Shown: positions 26,366 through 36,702, counted from the first letter of the stretch. The stretch is DNA of 64,000 bases from Olivibacter sp036959255 (GCF_036959255.1 NZ_JAWMTI010000002.1:558001-622000), one strand, 5' to 3'. Program-made: numbers and translations. The notes: generated by a model not told the origin, from the letters alone.

Positions 26366-27640
26366 ATGAAAATAGTAGTTGTTGGCGGTGGATTTGCCGG
26401 TATTAATTTTATAAAATCCATTGAGTCGAATAAAAGATTTGAAATCACCTTAGTGGATAAAAACAATTACCATTTTTTCCCGCCACTGCTCTATCAAGTC
26501 GCTTCTGCATTTATTGAACCATCAAACATCAGTTATCCCTTTCGTCGAATGTTTCAGAAAAAGGATAATTTGCGTTTTCACATGGGGAGTTTAATACGGG
26601 TGAACATTGCTGAGCGCACAATCGACACGGACACCGGAACTTTATCCTATGATTATCTTGTTCTCGCATTAGGTACTGAAACCAACTATTTCGGCATGGA
26701 TTCTGTCAAAAATGATTCGTTGCCCATGAAAACAATAGATGAGGCGCTCCATCTTCGCAACCATATTCTATTAAATATGGAGAAAGTTGTCCGCATGCAA
26801 GACACGGATCGCAGAGACGGGCTACTTAATATCGTAGTAGCTGGAGGCGGACCTACCGGAGTGGAATTTGCAGGAATGCTAGCGGAACTAGGTGCTTATA
26901 TCGCAGCGAAAGAATACCCCGAAATAAAGGATTTTAGATCACATATTTACCTTGTTAATTCAGGTCCTGTATTATTGGGACCTATGAGTAAAACCGCCCA
27001 ACAAGAAGCGGAGAAAGTTTTAACTAAGTTAGGGGTTAATGTCATTTTAAATGCCGCCGTAAAAGATTATTCGGACGGACAAGTTATCCTTTCTGATGGT
27101 AGAACCATTGAAACAGAAGCACTCATCTGGGCAACAGGTGTTATTGCAAGAGAAGTGCCCGGACTGCCACCACAGGTTGTAACAAGAGGACGGAGAATCA
27201 CTGTCGACGCCTTCAATAAGGTAATAGACACACCCCATGTATACGCTATTGGCGATATATGTTATCAAACTACAGACCCTCATTTCCCGGAGGGGCACCC
27301 TCAGCTTGCACAAGTGGCTATACAGCAGGGAAAACTATTGGCAAAAAACCTTGCCCGAATGGCCGGTGGGCAAGAGCTGAAGGCCTTTCATTATGAAGAT
27401 AAAGGCAGTATGGCCATTATTTCTAAATATAAAGCGGTAGCTGACCTTCCGAAATTTTCTTTTAAAGGATTCTTTGCTTGGGTGTTGTGGCTATTTATCC
27501 ATATAATCCCCCTTATAGGCTTTAGAAATAAAATGAAGCTGATCTTCAGCTGGATGTGGTCTTTTATTACGAATGATCCTACATTGCGCTTAATATTTAG
27601 ACCGGGCTCCAACCAAAAAAAGACCGATAAAGAAAAATAA
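26366..27640 (+). CDS. ndh: Type II NADH:quinone oxidoreductase
   Basis: A 424-aa single-subunit flavoprotein that passes electrons from NADH to quinone without pumping protons. The first Rossmann motif is VVGGGFAGINF at the N-terminus (FAD) and the second is VVAGGGPTGVEFAG (NADH). TNYFGM and the C-terminal GKLLAKNLARM fit the family. A hydrophobic segment near residue 375 (FFAWVLWLFIHIIPLIGF) anchors it to the inner membrane. Confidence 0.92.
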   Translation: MKIVVVGGGFAGINFIKSIESNKRFEITLVDKNNYHFFPPLLYQVASAFIEPSNISYPFRRMFQKKDNLRFHMGSLIRVNIAERTIDTDTGTLSYDYLVLALGTETNYFGMDSVKNDSLPMKTIDEALHLRNHILLNMEKVVRMQDTDRRDGLLNIVVAGGGPTGVEFAGMLAELGAYIAAKEYPEIKDFRSHIYLVNSGPVLLGPMSKTAQQEAEKVLTKLGVNVILNAAVKDYSDGQVILSDGRTIETEALIWATGVIAREVPGLPPQVVTRGRRITVDAFNKVIDTPHVYAIGDICYQTTDPHFPEGHPQLAQVAIQQGKLLAKNLARMAGGQELKAFHYEDKGSMAIISKYKAVADLPKFSFKGFFAWVLWLFIHIIPLIGFRNKMKLIFSWMWSFITNDPTLRLIFRPGSNQKKTDKEK

Positions 27641-27735
27641 TCTGTGAGATTGCCTATATTTACATCAATAAAGCAAAATCATGCAAAATTAATAGATGTT
27701 TCATAGAACCTGGGGTTCATTACATTCATTTTTCA

Positions 27736-29694
27736 ATGAAGATTATTAAGACCTTAACTTTTCTTTTCTCCTTATTTATAACAACCAATACTTTTGCCCA
27801 ATTTCATCCTGAAAAAATTTTCGCTCCGGATTTTTATACCTATAAGGGAGATGAATTTAGAAGCGCAAGTGGCAAACCCGGGCCCAAATATTGGCAAAAT
27901 AGAGCAGACTATCACATTGAGGCATCTTTTGACACACTCAACTATAAATTGCAAGGTAAGGTAGAAATCCATTATTATAATAACAGTCCGGATTTCTTAG
28001 ATGAGCTTTGGCTCCAACTCGATCAAAATAACACATTAGCGAACGCGCGCGGGAATCAAATACAAACTCCTACAGCAACATCAGATCCAAGTAAGGGCTA
28101 TACCATTAGCAGCGTAAAGATAGAACGAGCGGGACGTTGGGAGGAAGTCAACTACCTTATTGACGATACGCGAATGCAGATTCGATTGTCGGAGCAACCT
28201 TTGCAAGCCGGCGAACAGCTTAATATTGCTATCCAATATGCCTATACTTTGCAACAACAGGGTGGCGGAGGTCGCTCAGGTTATTTGAACACCAAAAATG
28301 GAAAAATTTTCGAATTTTCTTATTGGTATCCTCGACTGTGCGTCTATGATGATTATTATGGTTGGAACACCCTTCCTTTTATGGGCAGCGGAGAAATGTA
28401 TCTTGATTATGGTGATATCGACTTTTCCGTAACTGTTCCTGCCGACGCTTTGGTGGTGGGCACCGGTGATCTCGTTAATAAGGAAGAGATTTTAACAGAA
28501 AAGACACTTTCTAGATTGGCACAGGCGGAACAATCGGATGCGACAGTTATAATCCGGTCAGCCGAAGAACTCAAAGAAAGCTTAACGAAAGCTAAACAAG
28601 GTACTGTAACCTGGCATTTCAACATGAAGAATACACGAGATGCCGCCTGGGCCTTATCAAAAGCCTTCATTTGGGATGCTGCCAAAATCGACCTACCACA
28701 AGGCAAAAAAGCGCTCGCACAATCTGTATATCCCGTCGAATCTACGCGCGACTCGATTGCTTGGTCAAGATCAACCGAGATGATCAAAGCATCGGTGGAG
28801 CATTATTCAGAGAAATGGTTTGTCTTCCCCTATCCGGTGGCTACCAGCGTAGCGGGACCGGTTGGCGGCATGGAATTTCCAGGCATGGCCTTTAATGGCT
28901 ATCAGGCTAAACCTTATATCATGTATCTTCTGGCATCCCATGAAATAGGGCATACATGGTTCCCGATGATCGTAGGTTCAGATGAACGTCGTTATCCTTT
29001 TATGGATGAAGGATTTAATACCTTCCTCAATATTCTGGCACAGGAAGAATTCAATAAAGGTGAATTCGCCCCGAAACGAGATGGTGAATATGCTCCTGGT
29101 GGTGGATATCCCGCAGATGAAATTATACAAGTTATTGCAGAAAGTGGCGAGGCGAATACATTGATGACTCCACCTGATGCGATGGACCGTAAATATGTAC
29201 ACCCCTTAGCGTATTTTAAATCGGCTTTTGGCCTAGTTTTATTGCGAGATGTGATCCTTGGACCTCAAAAATTTGACTATGCTTTTCGACAATACATCCA
29301 CAACTGGGCTTATAAACATCCCAGACCGGCCGATTTCTTCCGCGCCATGGAAAATGGTGCCGGTGAAGATTTATCCTGGTTTTGGCGCGGTTGGTATTAT
29401 CATAACTGGCAATTAGATCAGGCCATTAAAGAGGTGAGCTACCTAAATGGAGAACCAAAACAGGGAGCAACTATTACCGTAGAAAACAAACAGCAAATGG
29501 TTATGCCAATGCTAGTGCGTGTTAAAGAAAGCAATGGTACCGTTCATAATTTCAATGTGCCGGTCGAAATCTGGCAAAGAGGGGCAGAAGCTAAATTTCA
29601 TGTAGACACCCAATCGAAGATAATCAATGTCGAATTAGATCCGGAACATAAAATTCCGGACATTGATCGGACAAACAACATTTGGAAAAATTAA
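27736..29694 (+). CDS. M1-family metallopeptidase
   Basis: A 652-aa exported aminopeptidase with a signal peptide ending at FAQ22. The zinc site is H402-E-I-G-H406 with Glu425 in MDEGFN. GPVGGMEFPGMA (374-385) stands where family members have the GxMEN exopeptidase motif. An all-beta N-terminal domain covers about 50-270. It probably trims N-terminal residues from periplasmic peptides. It is followed 21 bp later by a thioesterase, which may be in the same transcript. Confidence 0.92.
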   Translation: MKIIKTLTFLFSLFITTNTFAQFHPEKIFAPDFYTYKGDEFRSASGKPGPKYWQNRADYHIEASFDTLNYKLQGKVEIHYYNNSPDFLDELWLQLDQNNTLANARGNQIQTPTATSDPSKGYTISSVKIERAGRWEEVNYLIDDTRMQIRLSEQPLQAGEQLNIAIQYAYTLQQQGGGGRSGYLNTKNGKIFEFSYWYPRLCVYDDYYGWNTLPFMGSGEMYLDYGDIDFSVTVPADALVVGTGDLVNKEEILTEKTLSRLAQAEQSDATVIIRSAEELKESLTKAKQGTVTWHFNMKNTRDAAWALSKAFIWDAAKIDLPQGKKALAQSVYPVESTRDSIAWSRSTEMIKASVEHYSEKWFVFPYPVATSVAGPVGGMEFPGMAFNGYQAKPYIMYLLASHEIGHTWFPMIVGSDERRYPFMDEGFNTFLNILAQEEFNKGEFAPKRDGEYAPGGGYPADEIIQVIAESGEANTLMTPPDAMDRKYVHPLAYFKSAFGLVLLRDVILGPQKFDYAFRQYIHNWAYKHPRPADFFRAMENGAGEDLSWFWRGWYYHNWQLDQAIKEVSYLNGEPKQGATITVENKQQMVMPMLVRVKESNGTVHNFNVPVEIWQRGAEAKFHVDTQSKIINVELDPEHKIPDIDRTNNIWKN

Positions 29695-29715
29695 ACATAA
29701 TTTAAACATCGCAAA

Positions 29716-30141
29716 ATGAACTTTTTAAAGTTAAGATGGGCGGATCTTGATCCCAATTTTCATTTGAGACATAGCGTGTATTATGATTTCGCCGCCCAAG
29801 AAAGAATTACAATCTTAAATCAATATGGCATTAACGCTTCTGTTATGAGCGACCAACATTTCGGACCGGTGTTATTCAAAGAGGAATGTCTATTTAAACG
29901 AGAGATCCTGCTATCCGCTCGCATCTACATTGACACCAAAGTTCTCAAAATGAAAAGAGACGGCTCCTTTTGGGTAATTCAACACAAATTCCTGTCGGAC
30001 ACCGATACGATTCACGCAATCCTTACCGTAGAAGGTAGTTGGATCGATACAATTAAACGAAAATTAGCACGCCCTGTTCCCTCCATCGTACTTAAAAGTT
30101 TGGAAAAATTCCCTAAAACGGCGGATTTCGAATACATTTAG
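29716..30141 (+). CDS. Hotdog-fold acyl-CoA thioesterase-like protein
   Basis: A 141-aa single hotdog domain of the 4HBT type. The N-terminal RWADLDPNFHLRHSVYYDFA is the usual RWxDxDxxxHxxxxxY active-site strand and helix, with Asp10 or Asp12 in place. It would hydrolyse acyl-thioesters in the cytoplasm; the acyl group is unknown. Confidence 0.8.
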   Translation: MNFLKLRWADLDPNFHLRHSVYYDFAAQERITILNQYGINASVMSDQHFGPVLFKEECLFKREILLSARIYIDTKVLKMKRDGSFWVIQHKFLSDTDTIHAILTVEGSWIDTIKRKLARPVPSIVLKSLEKFPKTADFEYI

Positions 30142-30412
30142 TCTCCTTCTTCTACCGACAGGAAAACAGGAAATGTATACCTCGGATACCTTTCTCCTTT
30201 TCTCATACTTCATGACCGCCAATATGTTGATTTTAACAGCGACTCGTCTGGAGCACCTGATTGACCATTCATCGTCATTGAAAATATTACAGTGCTTACC
30301 TAAACATAAACAACCTTTTTGCTGTTAAGAATATTGCTTGATTTGCAAGCAAAGAAATTTTGGTTTGGAAATTGCATGTTTTCCAAATAGAAAAAAAATA
30401 AATAACAACGCA
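30142..30412. other. Intergenic region with a 19-bp palindrome
   Basis: TTGCTTG-N5-CAAGCAA at 30334-30352 is perfect and lies about 60 nt before the likely start of the next gene. No gene is seen. Confidence 0.5.
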
Positions 30413-31750
30413 TTGAAATTTAGCACTTTATTTAATTTCCGAAAATCGGCCTTCAATAAGTACCGTATATCAACAGTCGTGTTAAGATGTGTAGGCATCT
30501 ATGGATTGATAAGTATTTTCACAGCAAGTTACGGTCAGGATACGACAGCCATAAAAGCTGCCGAAGATAAATCAAAGGTTGATTCGACTTTTTATCAATA
30601 CGATATCAGTGATTTAATACGAAATATTATACATCCCAAACGAAAAGCCGATTCGCTTAAGAAAAAGTCCGGCATAACACCTATGCCCAATGTCGCTTAT
30701 AATCCTAGTATTGGCGCTCAGATCGGTATTAAAGCTGTCGCAGGCAGAGTTTTGGGCAATGATCCGAATACGCTCATGTCAGTTGCGGCTACTTCAGCGT
30801 CTATTACAACTAAGGGTATCATTTATTTTTATTTGAGTCATAATGTTTATACACCCGGGAATAAATGGAATTTACAGGGGAGTTTGGTAGCTGCGAGAAC
30901 CGTATCGCCGGATTTCGGTATTGGTATTGGTCGGGCAGCGGGTGAAACCGATGACGATCAGACACTAACCAATCCCGAGCGCAGAGGATACACGCAACAC
31001 GCACAATATTATAATTTTAGAGAAAAGATTTATAAACAGATTCAGGAAAATCTTTTTGTAGGTGCCGGGATATCTTTTGATATACGTCGAAAAATTGTGG
31101 ACAGGCAAATTGAACAGGGCCGTACACCCTACCATATTTATAATGAACGGTATGGCTTTAAACAGGAGGATTATATGGCAAATGGATTTCTTTTCAATTT
31201 ACAGTATACCACACGTGATAATCAAAACCGCGCTTACAAAGGTATTTATTCCGATATCGGTGTTCGGGTCAACCAAACGTGGATAGGAAGTAGTCAAAGC
31301 GCGGTGCAGGTCACCACCGATTTTCGAAAGTATTGGAGCTTATCTTCGCAGAACCCAGAACATGTGCTCGCGTTTTGGAATTGGGGATCTTACCTCCTCA
31401 GTGGCGCTTTACCTTACTTAGAGTTACCGGGCACGGGAAAGGATCCGAGCTTTCGCAGCGGACGTGGCTATGTCGTTTCCTACTTTAAGGGCCCCTTGTA
31501 TTTTTATTCGGAAGTGGAATACCGTTTTCCCATTACACGAAATAAATTTCTCAGTGGAGTTACTTTCTTCCACGTCCAAACTGCCAATGATGATTTAGGC
31601 ACTAAACTATTTCAACATTGGCAACCTGGCGGGGGTGCCGGTTTGCGTGTGCTCTTTAATAAAGCCACCCGAACCAACTTATGTCTTGATTATGCTTTCG
31701 GCCGATACGGTGCGCGCGGATTCTTCCTCGGATTAAATGAAGCTTTCTAA
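30413..31750 (+). CDS. BamA/TamA-like outer-membrane beta-barrel protein
   Basis: A roughly 445-aa barrel of the bacterial surface-antigen type. The start is uncertain: there is no ATG before the signal peptide. TTG at 30413 (MKFSTLFNF) gives a normal n-region, whereas the TTG at 30338 is inside a palindrome. The signal peptide ends around ASYGQ. The C-terminal part (GGGAGLRVLFNKATRTNLCL to GFFLGLNEAF) matches the last strands of BamA-like proteins. POTRA domains are absent. Its stop overlaps the convergent MFS gene by 4 bp. Confidence 0.8.
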   Translation: MKFSTLFNFRKSAFNKYRISTVVLRCVGIYGLISIFTASYGQDTTAIKAAEDKSKVDSTFYQYDISDLIRNIIHPKRKADSLKKKSGITPMPNVAYNPSIGAQIGIKAVAGRVLGNDPNTLMSVAATSASITTKGIIYFYLSHNVYTPGNKWNLQGSLVAARTVSPDFGIGIGRAAGETDDDQTLTNPERRGYTQHAQYYNFREKIYKQIQENLFVGAGISFDIRRKIVDRQIEQGRTPYHIYNERYGFKQEDYMANGFLFNLQYTTRDNQNRAYKGIYSDIGVRVNQTWIGSSQSAVQVTTDFRKYWSLSSQNPEHVLAFWNWGSYLLSGALPYLELPGTGKDPSFRSGRGYVVSYFKGPLYFYSEVEYRFPITRNKFLSGVTFFHVQTANDDLGTKLFQHWQPGGGAGLRVLFNKATRTNLCLDYAFGRYGARGFFLGLNEAF

Positions 31751-32982
31751 GTAATCGTCATTGCCTTGCTCTTCTCCTCTTCCCTACCTAATGCCATTAA
31801 AGACGGGATGGCAAAGGAAATTAAACCGATCAGGACAATAGCACTTCCCAAAATCAAAAATGTACGTCCAATCCCTATGTTATCTGCAATAAATCCTGTA
31901 CTTAGCAAACCGATAACCGAAGGTAATATGGCGATACTATAGAACATCGAAAATACCCGTCCCATCATGGTCGGATCTATTTTTTGTTGAATCACCGTAG
32001 TGAAACTGGCATTGTAAATGGAAGCGGCAACGCCACCGATCCCTGTTAAAAATGTAAACAAAATGAAGCCCGCAGCGGGTAGTGCTCCCGAGATGGCTAA
32101 CGACAAGCCAAGGACAATATGCATGCAGTTAATCAAGGTAACTTTACTTATACCAGGTTTAAAAACGCCCAGTAACCCACCTCCTACCAACATCCCTATC
32201 CCCCATACAACCTCAATTAGACTCATTTCATATTTTCCACCTCCGAAATGCTGCAAGGTCAATAATGGAAAAAGGACAGCCACCGGCATAATGCAAAAAG
32301 TAGCCAAGATCGAAAAGAGAAACAGATAGGATAAGCCTTTATTTTTAGTAACGGCTTTGATACCGATCCAAATATCCACTGACACTTGCCTTATACTGAC
32401 TTTAGTGAGTACTTCTTGAACCGGGTTCGGAATATGAATAAACAGCAGCGATATAATGGCAACAAGAGCGCCGGCAACATCCAGCAAAAGAACATGACTA
32501 ATATCCAAAAGACCAATGGCAAATGCACCAAGTGCGGGTCCTGCAATATTAGAGATCGACTGGATAATTTGGTTGATCCCCGCAATGCGTAATAGCTGCG
32601 ATTCAGGGGCCAGTAAGGGAACGGAAGCCTGCATTGCCGGCATATGGAAAGCGGATCCCACAGAGCGAAGCCCCAATAATACATAAATATATAGTAACTC
32701 AAAATAACCGGCGTAAAATAGAAGGACCATGCCAATGGTACAAAGACTGATAAATCCATCTGCAAAAATCATGGTCCTTTTTCGATCCCAGCGATCAATG
32801 AATACCCCGGCAAAGGGTCCGATAACGGCTTGTGGCAAGAGGCCGGCAATGGCTGCATATGCCAATACTTCCGCAGAGCCCGTCTCCAGACTTAGCCAGA
32901 TAATGACGGCAAAATTAACTGCTGAACTGCTTAACAGGGAGACAAATTGGCCCGACCAGATAATGATGATTTTTTTTTCCAA
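31747..32982 (-). CDS. MFS exporter (macrolide-efflux type)
   Basis: A 411-aa transporter with about 12 membrane helices. The inter-helix motif FIDRWDRKRTMIFADG is typical of the MFS_3/enterobactin or macrolide exporter group. The annotated start is a TTG directly before nine A residues. An ATG 11 nt upstream is out of frame, but one extra A would join it, giving MNISWKKK. The start is therefore doubtful. A CTTAG-N7-CTAAG palindrome lies upstream. The substrate is unknown. Confidence 0.85.
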   Translation of the reverse strand: MEKKIIIIWSGQFVSLLSSSAVNFAVIIWLSLETGSAEVLAYAAIAGLLPQAVIGPFAGVFIDRWDRKRTMIFADGFISLCTIGMVLLFYAGYFELLYIYVLLGLRSVGSAFHMPAMQASVPLLAPESQLLRIAGINQIIQSISNIAGPALGAFAIGLLDISHVLLLDVAGALVAIISLLFIHIPNPVQEVLTKVSIRQVSVDIWIGIKAVTKNKGLSYLFLFSILATFCIMPVAVLFPLLTLQHFGGGKYEMSLIEVVWGIGMLVGGGLLGVFKPGISKVTLINCMHIVLGLSLAISGALPAAGFILFTFLTGIGGVAASIYNASFTTVIQQKIDPTMMGRVFSMFYSIAILPSVIGLLSTGFIADNIGIGRTFLILGSAIVLIGLISFAIPSLMALGREEEKSKAMTIT

Positions 32983-33009
32983 GAAATGTTCATAAGAAAC
33001 GACTAATGC

Positions 33010-33026
33010 CTTAGTATATACCTAAG
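33010..33026. promoter_or_regulatory. Palindrome CTTAG-N7-CTAAG upstream of the MFS gene
   Basis: A short perfect inverted repeat about 30 nt before the coding start, preceded on the minus strand by TTGA. It could be an operator for a local regulator, but none is encoded beside it. Confidence 0.3.
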
Positions 33027-33281
33027 TCAAGAATGTGAACGGCGTTAAAAATAAATTGTAGTTTCAGGGCTGTCCTGAAATAAGATAAGAATAGAAAAAG
33101 TGCTTTCGCTAAGCCCTATCTCTATACATCACAATACGAGCAGAAAAAATTAGCCTCATCGGTTATAATTTTATTGGCGACAAATTTAGCTAAACTTTTC
33201 TTTTTTCGCAAGATCACTTTTTCTTTCACCTACCCTGCTGTACCGAGGATTTTTGATCGCAAATTTTCATTTCGAAACCTG

Positions 33282-34775
33282 CTAAAATTCATCTTTTAGT
33301 TTGCCGTATAAGCGCTCAAAAAGATTAAAATTATTGATATAAACTTCTTGATTCGATGATTGGGGTAGAAAAGAAGAAACGGTCATGTCTTCATCGCTAT
33401 CAAGAGAAAAATCAGCTATTAAGTTCAATGCCTTCATGCCAACAATGGCTGCTCCCATGGCAGAACTTTCTACCGTTTTTCTAACAAACACCTGCTTATT
33501 AAAAATATCTGCAAGCATTTGTACCCAATCGCTTGATCGGGCAAAGCCACCGCTCACGAAAATATGCTGAATAGGCCCCGAGGCCTCTTCCAAGGCTTTT
33601 GCCACACTATATAATCCGAAAACAACACCTTCCATCATCGCACGTATAAAATGTGCTTGTTGATGACGCATTTGTATTCCAAAAAATACCCCTTTCGCTT
33701 TTGCATCCCAATGGGGTGCACGTTCGCCCGCTAAATAGGGTAAAAAGATCAGTCCATCCGATCCTGCAGCAATCGAAGCAGCTTCTTTGGTCAATAAAGG
33801 AATCGTATTTTCCAAAGACTGTCCATTAGCAGCTACGAAACCTTCCTGAAACCATTGCAAGATATTACCACCGTTGTTTACTGCTCCTCCAATCACATAC
33901 ATTTCGGGAGCTATTACATAGCTAAAAATTCGTTCTTTTTCATCCTTTGCCGGTTTGTCCGATGTCACGCGAATAGCACCGCTGGTTCCTATCGTAACCG
34001 AAGCAATGCCTTCATGGGTAGCTTGAGCACCTATGTTGGCTAAACAACCGTCACTCCCTCCCACAATAAAGGGTATATCTGCAGGTACGTTCATAAAATC
34101 AGCGTCTTGTGTTTTTAATCCACGTACAATATGGGTAACAGGCACCAACGTAGATAATCGTTCAGCTGAAATGTTCACCAAGGATAAGGCCGGGGCATAC
34201 CATTGTTGTTTGTCTGTCTCCAACAATCCGGTTGCGGACGCAATGGACACATCTACTATATAGTGTCCAAACAATCTAAAAAACACATATTCCTTGATAG
34301 AGATAAACTTATACGCGTTATCAAAAATATCGGTTTTATTTTCCCGCATCCATCCAAGTTTGCAAAGTGGTGACATTGGATGAATAGGTGTGCCTGTTTT
34401 TAAATAAATATCATGCCCAAGAGAAGTACCCTTTAGCTGGGTCGCAAATTGTTCGCTTCTTGTATCCGCCCAAATAATACAATTCATTAAGGGCTTTCCT
34501 TGTGCATCCATTGCCAATAGGCCATGCATCGCACTACTAAAGCTAATACCAAGTAGAACTGCTTTCAGATGACTTTTGGTCATAAACTTACGTACAGCAA
34601 CAATGCTATTGACTACAGCATCAAATAGGATTTCAGGATCTTGCTCGCTATGTGTCGGAAAAGGCGCAATAATTGGATAGCCTATGCGATGTTCAGCCAA
34701 CACACGCCCGTATAAATCGAAGGCCAGGGCTTTGGTACTCGTAGTACCAATGTCTACGGCAATAATATAGTTCAT
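33282..34775 (-). CDS. FGGY-family gluconokinase
   Basis: A 497-aa sugar kinase. The N-terminal DIGTTSTKALAFD is the phosphate loop, the HSEQDP and WADTRS blocks are typical of FGGY gluconate kinases, and GGAVNNGGNILQWF plus VSGGFARSSDWVQMLADIF are in the C-terminal domain. It would make 6-phosphogluconate in the cytoplasm. Xylulokinase activity is the main alternative. A KDPG aldolase gene and a sugar dehydrogenase elsewhere in the window support gluconate use. Confidence 0.85.
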   Translation of the reverse strand: MNYIIAVDIGTTSTKALAFDLYGRVLAEHRIGYPIIAPFPTHSEQDPEILFDAVVNSIVAVRKFMTKSHLKAVLLGISFSSAMHGLLAMDAQGKPLMNCIIWADTRSEQFATQLKGTSLGHDIYLKTGTPIHPMSPLCKLGWMRENKTDIFDNAYKFISIKEYVFFRLFGHYIVDVSIASATGLLETDKQQWYAPALSLVNISAERLSTLVPVTHIVRGLKTQDADFMNVPADIPFIVGGSDGCLANIGAQATHEGIASVTIGTSGAIRVTSDKPAKDEKERIFSYVIAPEMYVIGGAVNNGGNILQWFQEGFVAANGQSLENTIPLLTKEAASIAAGSDGLIFLPYLAGERAPHWDAKAKGVFFGIQMRHQQAHFIRAMMEGVVFGLYSVAKALEEASGPIQHIFVSGGFARSSDWVQMLADIFNKQVFVRKTVESSAMGAAIVGMKALNLIADFSLDSDEDMTVSSFLPQSSNQEVYINNFNLFERLYGKLKDEF

Positions 34776-35247
34776 ATTGAGTAAGATCTCAGCTTTTAAA
34801 CGTTTGTAAATGCAAAATATAAATATAACAGTTGCTCCCTGATTTAAAAATAACTTCGTTCATTTCTACGCAACAATCACTTTAGTGAAGCCACTTCCTT
34901 CACGTCCTATTTTATTTTTAAAAGCAAGTTAATGTGCATTCCGTTAGGTAGAATCACTTACTTTTATCGATATTCCTTCAATTCAAACAAACACTCGCTT
35001 ACAGACGCTAAAACAGCATTCATTTAATTTATATTTTCCAACTAAACTCCCAATTTAGCACAGAATTAACAAACATACTCTTAATAGTTAAGCAACTTTA
35101 AACCAATATATATCAAAAATCAGCAGAATATCAACATAAAAAAAGAAGTGCTTTTATAAAGAGTAAAAGGAACAACCATTTTTCCCATTAAATAAATAAA
35201 TTTATATCTTTATCACATTCATCTACCGCTTAGATTTTCTGCCATAT
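34776..35247. other. AT-rich intergenic region
   Basis: This 470-bp stretch separates the gluconokinase and a small plus-strand gene. TATCTTTA near 35211 resembles a -7 box for the latter. I see no gene, repeat or strong hairpin. Confidence 0.5.
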
Positions 35248-35445
35248 ATGATAAAGTTTCTTAAAATAGTGCATCCAACAGGACTGATTGAGTGGATACA
35301 CATCGACCAGATTTTTTCATTCTATCCATTAGAGAATCCTACGCCCACTCAGCAAACGATTCTTAACCTAATCAATGGAAATAAGGTAACTATATCACAA
35401 ACGATAGACGAAATATTAAAGCAATTACAGGCAATTAAAAATTAA
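35248..35445 (+). CDS. Small 65-aa protein with FlbD-like layout
   Basis: The protein has a strand-rich core and ends LINGNKVTISQTIDEILKQL, an arrangement like the FlbD family (NGxxxxVxxTxDEI). There are no flagellar genes here, so the resemblance is structural at most. Single gene, ATG start, no signal peptide. Confidence 0.6.
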   Translation: MIKFLKIVHPTGLIEWIHIDQIFSFYPLENPTPTQQTILNLINGNKVTISQTIDEILKQLQAIKN

Positions 35446-35473
35446 TAGACAAAAATCTTCTATATATCGTCAT

Positions 35474-35695
35474 CTACCAATCCATCGGTTCGCATAAAAA
35501 GCCTTCTTGACGTAAAGTTCTTATAATTTCTGCCGAAATATCGCTTGCTGCACAAACACGCAATACTTTATCGCAATCCTCCAAGTCTACCGTCCAGCTC
35601 CTGCTGCTCGGAAAATTATTCAGGATGGAAGCAATATTTATCTCATCTTCGGCAGTATCTATTGATGTTTTAAATATTAAAATATAGTTCTTCAT
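35474..35695 (-). CDS. Small ferredoxin-like-fold protein
   Basis: 73 aa from the ATG at 35695 (MKNYILIFKTSI). The pattern beta-alpha-beta-beta-alpha-beta, with VDLEDCDKVLRVCA and IIRTLRQEGFLCEPMDW, resembles heavy-metal-associated domains but without the CxxC pair. It lies 8 bp after a barrel gene and is probably its operon partner. Confidence 0.6.
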   Translation of the reverse strand: MKNYILIFKTSIDTAEDEINIASILNNFPSSRSWTVDLEDCDKVLRVCAASDISAEIIRTLRQEGFLCEPMDW

Positions 35696-35703
35696 CTGCT
35701 TAT

Positions 35704-36702
35704 TTATTTCTTTAAAGCTTTTGGCTTGAAAAGGTAGGGCACTGCCCATGAAATATGGAGATTAAAATAGGGTACGGTCTTATTTTTAGTATCGAAAACA
35801 TAATCCTTATTTCGGTTATACACTTTCAGCATTCGTCCCTGAACCGTGCTGCGAAAACCTGTTCGCACACCTACTATAAGCTTCCCAAGCATTCTTTCAT
35901 ATCCTACCCCACTGAATAAATCTGCATACCGATACTCGTAATTCCCCGGCAATTGTGTTGATTCAGGCGTAAAAAAGCTGTTTCCGTACAACTCTGTTCC
36001 AATGGAAAGCCATCCATTTAAAAAGTCTGATCTTCGCAGCATAATTTTCTGGGGTAAAACAACATCTAATTCCCATAGGGGGTTATCAAAACGATGCCAA
36101 TAAGTAAACATCGGAATAACGGGTATAGCAATGACAGGGTCCAGTACAAACAGAAGGCCAAGCGAATAACGAGTCTGTACCCCTTTTACAAATATCATAG
36201 AAGATGAAGCCATTGCGGATACTTTTTTAACATGTATCAAATTAGGACTCGAAACAATAATATTGGCCGTGTGTATCACAGGACGTTTCCATAAAATACC
36301 ACGGTAAACACCACTTAATGTCAAGTCAACATCGTTTATTTGTATCGTACTTTTAGTTAAGGGACCAGAAACTTGCGTCTTCGTATAATTTGAAATACTT
36401 TCGTGTGTATATAATACATTCGTGGAGATGACTATTTTCTCCTTTTGATAAACAGGCATGGATGCAAATGTCCTAAATCGTGTTGTCTGTGCCTGCCCTT
36501 CACCAATTATATTCTTATTTCGATCTCTTTGGGTATATTCCGCATTGTTTATACGTTCGTATTGCATCATAAACGGCCTTATTAAGGGATAGCTCGGTAG
36601 TTTATGAGTCACCAGACTATCTTTTGTTTGTGCATGAACGAGTATAGAGAGTGAAGTTGACAGGCCTAACAGCATTCTTCTGATGATAACAAAATTTCTC
36701 AT
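35704..36702 (-). CDS. Outer-membrane beta-barrel protein of unknown function
   Basis: A 332-aa exported protein with a signal peptide ending near VHAQ25. It consists of alternating aromatic beta strands and ends VPYFNLHISWAVPYLF, consistent with an outer-membrane barrel like the DUF6268 type; the family name is a guess. It lies downstream of the LytTR regulator (about 100 bp), so it may be a target. Confidence 0.6.
   Translation of the reverse strand: MRNFVIIRRMLLGLSTSLSILVHAQTKDSLVTHKLPSYPLIRPFMMQYERINNAEYTQRDRNKNIIGEGQAQTTRFRTFASMPVYQKEKIVISTNVLYTHESISNYTKTQVSGPLTKSTIQINDVDLTLSGVYRGILWKRPVIHTANIIVSSPNLIHVKKVSAMASSSMIFVKGVQTRYSLGLLFVLDPVIAIPVIPMFTYWHRFDNPLWELDVVLPQKIMLRRSDFLNGWLSIGTELYGNSFFTPESTQLPGNYEYRYADLFSGVGYERMLGKLIVGVRTGFRSTVQGRMLKVYNRNKDYVFDTKNKTVPYFNLHISWAVPYLFKPKALKK

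Noticed and set aside
26172..26369. 65-aa GTG-started frame ending in the ndh start
   Set aside because: GTG start, low-complexity composition and no family features; the overlap with ndh is probably chance.
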